The position numbers were made by a program, and so were the translations under genes. Shown here in pieces: positions 58,617-64,000 of a DNA stretch of 64,000 bases. Numbering within the stretch: position 1 is the first letter of the stretch; every line of letters starts with the position of its first letter. Below the pieces are notes generated by a model. That model saw nothing but the letters and a program-made list of their open reading frames with translations, did not search any database and was not told the DNA's origin. The stretch comes from Streptomyces zaomyceticus (lineage in GTDB: Bacteria; Actinomycetota; Actinomycetes; Streptomycetales; Streptomycetaceae), in NCBI RefSeq assembly GCF_014656215.1, contig NZ_BNBZ01000030.1, forward strand, positions 23,763 through 87,762, read 5' to 3'.

Positions 58617-61031
58617 ATGACTCAGCGGGCGAAGATCGACACGGATGGCAGCGAGACGGCGAAAGCCGGACCACCCCCGCCCGTCGTCCACCGCCCCGCC
58701 GGACTCACCTCGGCCGAGGTCGCCGAACGCGTCGCGCGCGGCGAGGTCAACGACGTACCGGTACGGAGCTCCCGCTCCACCACCGACATCGTCCGCGCCA
58801 ACGTCTTCACCCGCTTCAACGCCATCATCGGCGTGCTGTGGGTGATCATGCTCTGCGTCGCACCGATCCAGGACAGCCTCTTCGGCTTCGTGATCATCGC
58901 CAACACCGGCATCGGCATCGTCCAGGAACTCCGCGCCAAGAAGACCCTCGACGGACTCGCCGTCATCGGCGAGGCGAAACCGACCGTCCGGCGCGACGGC
59001 GTGGCCGCCGAACTCTCCACCTCGGAGATCGTCCTCGGTGATCTCATCGAGCTCGGTCCCGGAGACAAGGTCGTCGTCGACGGCGAGGTCGCCGAGGCCG
59101 ACAGCCTGGAGATCGACGAATCCCTGCTGACCGGCGAGGCCGACCCCGTCGTGAAGAAGCCCGGCGACCGGATGATGTCGGGCTCGTTCGTCGTCGCCGG
59201 CGGCGGCGCCTTCACCGCCACCAAGGTCGGCCGCGAGGCCTACGCGGCACAGCTCGCCGAAGAGGCCTCCCGCTTCACCCTCGTCCACTCCGAGCTGCGC
59301 AGCGGCATCTCCACCATCCTCAAGTACGTGACGTGGATGATGATCCCCACCGCGATCGGGCTCGTCATCAGCCAGCTCGTCGTCAAGGACGACAACTTCA
59401 AGGACGCCGTCGCCCGCACCGTCGGCGGCATCGTCCCGATGATCCCCGAGGGACTCGTCCTGCTCACCTCGGTCGCCTTCGCGATCGGAGTCGTACGGCT
59501 GGGCCGCAAACAGTGCCTGGTGCAGGAGCTGCCCGCCATCGAGGGCCTCGCCCGCGTCGATGTCGTATGCCTCGACAAGACGGGCACGCTCACCGAGGGC
59601 GGCATGGACGTCACGGAGCTGCGGCCCCTGAACGGCTCCGACGAGACCTACGTACGGAAGGTGCTCGGCGCCCTCGGCGAATCCGACCCGCGCCCCAACG
59701 CCTCCCTCCAGGCCATCATCGACGCCTACCCGGAAACCGTGGAGTGGCGCTGCACGGAGGCCCTGCCCTTCTCGTCGGCCCGCAAGTACAGCGGAGCCGC
59801 CTTCAGCGAGGGCGACGGCGAGAACTCGACCTGGCTGCTCGGCGCTCCCGATGTCCTTCTCACCGCGGAAGACCCCGTCCTCACGGAGATCGACCACCTC
59901 AACGAACAGGGCCTGCGGGTCCTCCTCCTCGCCCGTACGACCCATGAGCTCGACGACCCCGCGGTCGCCACCGACGCCCGCCCGACCGCACTCGTCGTCC
60001 TGGAACAGCGGCTGCGGCCCGACGCCGCCGACACCCTCGCCTACTTCGCCGACCAGAACGTCGCCACCAAGGTCATCTCCGGCGACAACGCGGTCTCGGT
60101 CGGCGCGGTGGCGGGCAAGCTCGACATGCCCGGCGCCGATCACACCGTCGACGCCCGGCACCTGCCCACCGACCGGGAGGAGATGGCGAAGGTCCTCGAC
60201 GAGAACGCCGTCTTCGGCCGGGTCACACCGCAGCAGAAGCGCGACATGGTCGCGGCGCTCCAGTCGCACGGACACACCGTCGCCATGACCGGCGACGGGG
60301 TGAACGACGTCCTCGCCCTCAAGGACGCCGACATCGGCGTCTCGATGGGCTCCGGCTCGGAGGCGACGAGGGCGGTCGCCCAGATCGTGCTGCTGAACAA
60401 CAGCTTCGCGACCCTCCCGTCCGTCGTGGCGGAGGGCCGCCGGGTCATCGGCAACATCACCCGGGTCGCCACCCTCTTCCTCACCAAGACGGTGTACTCG
60501 GTCCTGCTGGCGGTCCTGGTGGTCTGCTCACAGGTCGAGTACCCCTTCCTCCCCCGCCACCTGACGCTCCTCTCGACCCTGACGATCGGCGTCCCGGCGT
60601 TCTTCCTCGCACTCGCCCCCAACAAGGAACGGGCGAAGCCGAACTTCGTACGCCGGGTCATGCGGTACGCGATCCCCGGCGGCGTCATCGCGGCGGCGGC
60701 CACCTTCACCACCTACCTCCTGGCCCGCCACCACTACACGGGCCCGGACGCCCTGGCGGCCGAGACCAGCGCCGCCACCCTCACCCTCTTCCTGGTCTCG
60801 ATGTGGGTCCTGGCGATCATCGCCCGCCCCTACACCTGGTGGCGCCTCGTCCTGGTCGCCACGATGGGTGGCGCCTTCCTCCTCGTCCTCGTCGTGCCCT
60901 GGCTCCAGGACTTCTTCGCGCTGAAGCTGGTCGGCGTGACGATGCCGTGGACGGCGGTGGCGATCGCGGCGGCGGGAGGAGTGCTGCTGGAGGTCTCGTG
61001 GGGATGGGTGAGCCGGAGGTTCCCGGCCTAG
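58617..61031 (+). CDS. CtpE-like cation-transporting P-type ATPase
   Basis: An 804-residue P-type ATPase. It carries TGEA (172-175), the membrane motif PEGL (277-280), the phosphorylated Asp in DKTGT (320-324) and GDGVND (559-564), with ten hydrophobic segments. There is no metal-binding N-terminal domain and no CPx motif, so it is not a copper-type pump. The layout matches mycobacterial CtpE, a calcium transporter. Calcium is the best guess for the ion. The TAG stop lies in a dispersed repeat, as with DUF2530. Confidence 0.9.
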   Translation: MTQRAKIDTDGSETAKAGPPPPVVHRPAGLTSAEVAERVARGEVNDVPVRSSRSTTDIVRANVFTRFNAIIGVLWVIMLCVAPIQDSLFGFVIIANTGIGIVQELRAKKTLDGLAVIGEAKPTVRRDGVAAELSTSEIVLGDLIELGPGDKVVVDGEVAEADSLEIDESLLTGEADPVVKKPGDRMMSGSFVVAGGGAFTATKVGREAYAAQLAEEASRFTLVHSELRSGISTILKYVTWMMIPTAIGLVISQLVVKDDNFKDAVARTVGGIVPMIPEGLVLLTSVAFAIGVVRLGRKQCLVQELPAIEGLARVDVVCLDKTGTLTEGGMDVTELRPLNGSDETYVRKVLGALGESDPRPNASLQAIIDAYPETVEWRCTEALPFSSARKYSGAAFSEGDGENSTWLLGAPDVLLTAEDPVLTEIDHLNEQGLRVLLLARTTHELDDPAVATDARPTALVVLEQRLRPDAADTLAYFADQNVATKVISGDNAVSVGAVAGKLDMPGADHTVDARHLPTDREEMAKVLDENAVFGRVTPQQKRDMVAALQSHGHTVAMTGDGVNDVLALKDADIGVSMGSGSEATRAVAQIVLLNNSFATLPSVVAEGRRVIGNITRVATLFLTKTVYSVLLAVLVVCSQVEYPFLPRHLTLLSTLTIGVPAFFLALAPNKERAKPNFVRRVMRYAIPGGVIAAAATFTTYLLARHHYTGPDALAAETSAATLTLFLVSMWVLAIIARPYTWWRLVLVATMGGAFLLVLVVPWLQDFFALKLVGVTMPWTAVAIAAAGGVLLEVSWGWVSRRFPA

Positions 61032-61100
61032 GCCGTCTCTTCCGGCCTGGGCCGTCTCTTCCGGATCTTGCCTGGCAGGATCCGGAAGAGACGGCCCAGG
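61031..61100. terminator. Dispersed repeat copies forming a 22-bp hairpin
   Basis: A partial copy (GGCCGTCTCTTCCGG, 61031-61045) begins in the ATPase stop codon. A full copy (61050-61075) continues into its own reverse complement. The stem 61046-61067 with 61079-61100 is perfect over 22 bp, with an 11-nt loop. It lies between convergent genes and should act as a terminator. Confidence 0.85.
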
Positions 61101-61133
61101 GGTCTCCGGGGGTACGGCGGTGAGGGGGGCGGG

Positions 61134-62369
61134 TCAGCCGACCGCGTCGAGCAGCAGCCTCGCCGCCACCGCCGTCCCGTCGGTACGGACCGTCGCGGCG
61201 ACGGCCGCCGCCCGGGCACGGACGCGAGGGTGCGAGACCGCCGCGAGCGCCCCCGTGAGGGACTCCGCCGTCAGCACCGGACCGTCGTGCACCGCCGCAC
61301 GGCTCGCGACACCGACGCCGATCCCCAGAGCGGTCACCCGCTCCGCCCAGTACGGCTGGTCCGCGCCCTGGGGAACCACCACCTGGGGCACACCCGCCCG
61401 GGCGGCCGTCGTCGTCGTGCCCGCGCTGCCGTGGTGCACGACCGCGGCCACCCGGGCGAACAGGGCCCGGTGGTCGACCTCGCCGACGGCGAAACAGTCG
61501 TCCTTGTCGTCGATGCGGTCGAGCCCGGCGTAGCCGCGTGAGACGACCGCGCGCAGGCCCCGCGCGCGGATCGCCTCGACGGCCGTGCGGGCGACATCCG
61601 CCGCGGGCGCGACGGGCATGCTGCCGAAGCCCACGAACACCGGGGCCGGCCCCGCGTCCAGGAAGGCCGTCAGCCCGGCCGGGAGCGGACGGGCGTCCGG
61701 CCGGAACCACGCGCCGGTCTGGACGACGGCGAGCCCCGAACCCTGCCACGGGCTCAGCACCGGGTCCGTCGCCAGCCAGGGAGAGTCGGTGAAGGCGTAG
61801 TCGCGGACGCCGGCCACCGGGGCCAGACCGATCTCCGCCCGGCGGGCGTTGATCTCCGCACCGAACATGGCGTCGGCGATCCGCGCGTCCTCCTCCCACA
61901 GCTCCCGGTGGTCCGTCACCCCCGGAGGCAGGGGCCGGCCGCGCCGCGCGGGCGGCGGCTGGTGGGGCGAGGGCAGAGCGACGGGCTGGTGGCCCACATG
62001 CACGTACCGGATGCCCAGCTTCTCGGCCACCGACCGCGCACCGGCCGTCACCGGCAACGGGCCGGTCGCGAGCAACGCGTCACAGCCCTCGGCCGCGGCG
62101 GCGACCGTGCCGAACTGGGCGCCGATCAACGCCGCCGCCCGCTCCGCCAGGCCCGCCGCCGAACCCGGAACCACCGTGGTCACCAGCGGCCGCACCGGAG
62201 CTCCGGTCGGCACCATCTCCACCCCGGCACCGGCGAACAGCTCCACGAACTCCTCGTCCGGCGGCGCACACACCCGCACCTCCGCCCCGAACTCCCGCAG
62301 CCGCACCGCGAGCCCCACCATCGGCTCGACGCTTCCACGCGCCCCGTACGTCGACAACAGCACCCGCAT
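61134..62369 (-). CDS. GT1 (UGT/MGT-type) glycosyltransferase
   Basis: A 411-residue GT-B glycosyltransferase from ATG 62369 (GGGGA 8 bases upstream). The N-terminal MRVLLSTYGARGSVEP and AEVRVCAPPDEEFVE and the C-terminal nucleotide-sugar motif HHGSAGTTTTAARAGVPQVVVPQGADQPYWAERV mark the antibiotic-type GT1 family. Such enzymes glycosylate macrolides, glycopeptides or rifamycins. No biosynthetic cluster surrounds it, so a detoxifying role is plausible. The substrate is unknown. Confidence 0.92.
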   Translation of the reverse strand: MRVLLSTYGARGSVEPMVGLAVRLREFGAEVRVCAPPDEEFVELFAGAGVEMVPTGAPVRPLVTTVVPGSAAGLAERAAALIGAQFGTVAAAAEGCDALLATGPLPVTAGARSVAEKLGIRYVHVGHQPVALPSPHQPPPARRGRPLPPGVTDHRELWEEDARIADAMFGAEINARRAEIGLAPVAGVRDYAFTDSPWLATDPVLSPWQGSGLAVVQTGAWFRPDARPLPAGLTAFLDAGPAPVFVGFGSMPVAPAADVARTAVEAIRARGLRAVVSRGYAGLDRIDDKDDCFAVGEVDHRALFARVAAVVHHGSAGTTTTAARAGVPQVVVPQGADQPYWAERVTALGIGVGVASRAAVHDGPVLTAESLTGALAAVSHPRVRARAAAVAATVRTDGTAVAARLLLDAVG

Positions 62370-62490
62370 ACCGTGATTCCCCGCTCCGCTCGGACGATCT
62401 TGCTGAGGCGGCTGATTCTGCGCCATCACGGCGGTCCCACGGGCCTGGGCTTCCGGGAGTCGGCAACGCAGCCGAGTGTCCGTCCGCGGG

Positions 62491-62540
62491 GGAGAGCGGA
62501 GAGAGCGGAGAGGGCCGAGAGGGCGGAGAGGGCGGAGATG
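62491..62540. repeat. 9-bp tandem repeat (GCGGAGAGG)
   Basis: Six or so units of GCGGAGAGR/GCCGAGAGG follow one another between the divergent glycosyltransferase and GNAT genes. The purine/pyrimidine strand bias is strong. Slippage here could alter promoter spacing. Confidence 0.7.
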
Positions 62541-62598
62541 GCCGTGGACGGGCGTAATCCGATGGACAGTGCTCGGGCACTGGGTGAGCATCTCCGCG

Positions 62599-63150
62599 AT
62601 GAACAACGAATCTTCCACCACCAAGAACGTCCGCTTCGTCGAACTCGGCGAGAGGACGCTGCGGGCACTGGCCGAAGGCGACCTGTCCGGCGGCAGCGCC
62701 GAGGCCGGGGTCGCGCTCGACGAGTACTTCGTCTCCGAGAGGTCGCGCCACATCTTCGGCTACCGCGCCGAGCAGATCGCCAGGGACCCGTCGGCGGCAC
62801 CCTGGATCGCGCGGGCCGCGGTCTCGGAGCCGGACGGAACGGTCGTCGGCGACGCGGGCTTCCACGGCCCGCCGAGCGAGGCGGGCGTCCTGGAGATCGG
62901 CTACACGGTCGCACCCCGGTACCGCCGCCAGGGCTACGCCCGAGCGATGGTGAAGGCACTCCTCGCGAGGGCGACCGCGGAACCCGACGTCAGACTGGTG
63001 CGGGCCACGATCCGCTCCGACAACACCGCGTCGCTGGCGACGGTCGAGGGCGCTGGCTTCACGCGGGTGAGCGAGAAGGCGAACGAGAGCGGAGGGTCGG
63101 ACATCGTCTTCGAGCTGGAGCTCGCGGGGGCGGCGGCGATTCAGGCCTGA
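62599..63150 (+). CDS. GNAT family N-acetyltransferase (RimJ/RimL-like)
   Basis: A 183-residue acetyltransferase from ATG 62599, with GGTGAG about 10 bases upstream. The acetyl-CoA motif is EIGYTVAPRYRRQGYARAMVKALL (about residues 97-120, containing RRQGYA) and the end is SDNTASLATVEGAGFTRVSE. This is the Acetyltransf_3 type, which modifies ribosomal proteins or small molecules. It diverges from the glycosyltransferase gene. Confidence 0.9.
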   Translation: MNNESSTTKNVRFVELGERTLRALAEGDLSGGSAEAGVALDEYFVSERSRHIFGYRAEQIARDPSAAPWIARAAVSEPDGTVVGDAGFHGPPSEAGVLEIGYTVAPRYRRQGYARAMVKALLARATAEPDVRLVRATIRSDNTASLATVEGAGFTRVSEKANESGGSDIVFELELAGAAAIQA

Positions 63151-63220
63151 CCGTGCTTGCCGGCCGGTCGGAGTTCGGGCGGGGTGCTGGGGGTGGGCCG
63201 GGTTCGGGTGTGTGACGTGC

Positions 63221-63351
63221 GGCCGCCCTCTTTCCGAGTGTGGCGGTCTCCGTCACCGCGTCAAGGGCGCCTGACGGCGTCGCTTGCGCGATGGGCAAGC
63301 CCACCCTTGACCCGGTGCCGGAGACCGCCTTTTCACACTCGGAGGGCGGCC
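63221..63351. repeat. 131-bp palindromic element (left copy)
   Basis: Nested matching arms fold the whole element: GGCCGCCCTC (63221-63230) with GAGGGCGGCC (63342-63351), CCGAGTGT (63234-63241) with ACACTCGG (63335-63342), GGCGGTCTCCG (63242-63252) with CGGAGACCGCC (63319-63329) and GTCAAGGG (63260-63267) with CCCTTGAC (63304-63311). The 36-base centre holds a smaller dyad GCTTGC-N7-GCAAGC. A second copy starts at 63904 in opposite orientation and runs off the window. It looks like a MITE- or REP-like unit. Confidence 0.85.
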
Positions 63352-64000
63352 GGGGGAGACGTCCACGCAACCGGTCCGGGCATCGGCGGGGGCATGGGAT
63401 GCGGCTGCCGGGCCGGTGGGTGGGGGCTGGGCCAGTGGCCGGGGTGGGTGGACACGGTCCGGTCGGTGGGGGGTGCGCGGTTGTTGAATGGGGTGGCGCG
63501 GCTCGGTTCAGCGGGTGCCGGTCGAGCGTGGTGGGGCTTCAGGCCCCGCTGGTCCGTGTTCGTGGGTGGTGAGCGGCGGGCGGTGAGAGTTACTTGTAGT
63601 TACTCCACCCTGCGTGGGTGATGTGCCCCCTTTGAGGGCATTCTTTGGCTGGCCTGGTCCGAGAAGAGTGCAGTTACTCCACTCCCCACCCACCAAGAGT
63701 GACCAGCGGGGCCTGAAGCCCCACCAGAGAGCCACTGCCACCCGCTGAGCCCGCCCCGGCTGCCCCATTCAACAACCGCGCACCACCAGCCCACCGCACC
63801 ACACCCACCCACCCCGACAACCGACCCAGCCCCCACCCACCGGCCCCACAGCCGCAATCCACGCCCCCGCCGATGCCCGGGCCCCGGCGTGGCGCCCACC
63901 CCGGGCCGCCCTCCGAGTGTTTATGGGCGGTCTCCGTTGCCGGGTCAAGGGTGGGCTTGCCCATCGCGCAAGCGACGCCGTCAGGCGCCCTTGACGCGGT
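63255..64000. repeat. Giant imperfect inverted repeat, arms of at least 300 bp
   Basis: Positions p and 127255 minus p are complementary without any net gap over the arms: 63255 pairs with 64000, 63335-63351 with 63904-63920, and the hairpin-forming GGGGCTTCAGGCCCCGCTGG (from 63533) with the complement ending at 63722. Match density falls away after about 63578/63677. The 98-base centre has AGTTACTCCAC twice in direct orientation (63598 and 63672). No gene with good codon bias was found in 63151-64000; the right arm continues beyond the window. Confidence 0.9.

Noticed and set aside
63270..63303. GCTTGC-N7-GCAAGC inside the terminal palindrome as a rifamycin-associated element
   Set aside because: The spacing and flanks do not fit that element, and no drug-resistance gene follows it.
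63240..63964. Hypothetical proteins on both arms of the terminal inverted repeat (for example 63240-63572 plus and 63674-63964 minus)
   Set aside because: They mirror one another as a result of the DNA inverted repeat, have poor codon bias and no ribosome binding sites.

Overview
The window is about 72% G+C or higher by eye, with third-position-GC-rich genes, many GTG and some TTG starts, frequent leaderless starts (a TAnnnT -10 box 7-9 bases before the start codon) and tightly overlapping ATGA/GTGA gene pairs. Gene content (futalosine menaquinone genes mqnB/mqnD beside a cold-shock gene, CsoR-type copper operon, DUF3027, DUF2530 and DUF2771 proteins, XPB-like helicase) points to the core chromosome of a Streptomyces. 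No rRNA, tRNA or CRISPR array was found.

Region 1 (1-8300) is a copper region: a BlaI-type repressor with an M56 protease (cut by the window edge), then copZ-copA-csoR on the minus strand, diverging from a His-rich exported protein. Four 15-bp CsoR-type boxes (TACCC-N5-GGGTA or close variants) sit at 866, 4197, 4232 and 4280. An orphan TnpB-like RuvC nuclease is lodged between the exported copper protein and cutC. Region 2 (8400-20540) holds small enzymes, a HelD/HelR-like RNA-polymerase helicase translationally coupled to a VOC protein, an XPB-like helicase, an ArsR-DUF2071 pair, a large helicase-associated protein and a HAAS-type membrane protein. Region 3 (20540-31300) has a siderophore-type ABC transporter (two permeases and an ATPase, no binding protein), a HAD phosphatase, a cold-shock protein, the mqnD-mqnB-DUF2771-MFS group, DUF3027, and two large blocks of intergenic tandem repeats.

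Region 4 (31300-46780) has a sacsin-type GHKL ATPase, VOC, EamA/LysR divergon, a Tat-exported protein, a FAD/Fe-S D-lactate-dehydrogenase-like protein diverging from serC, hydrolases, and an AhpD-like protein diverging from a MarR regulator. Region 5 (46870-63150) has an aldo/keto reductase, a 29-residue membrane protein, an RNA cyclic phosphodiesterase, two adjacent paralogous secreted FG-GAP proteins behind the same ECF-like promoter, a marR-MFS operon, a purine/uracil-type permease, a CtpE-like P-type ATPase, a glycosyltransferase and two GNAT enzymes.

The last 780 bases (63221-64000) contain no convincing gene. They form a very large imperfect inverted repeat whose arms keep perfect register over about 300 bases and whose outer parts are themselves palindromic elements. 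This, the orphan TnpB, the paired FG-GAP genes, the minisatellites and a dispersed hairpin repeat that supplies two stop codons are the most unusual things here.
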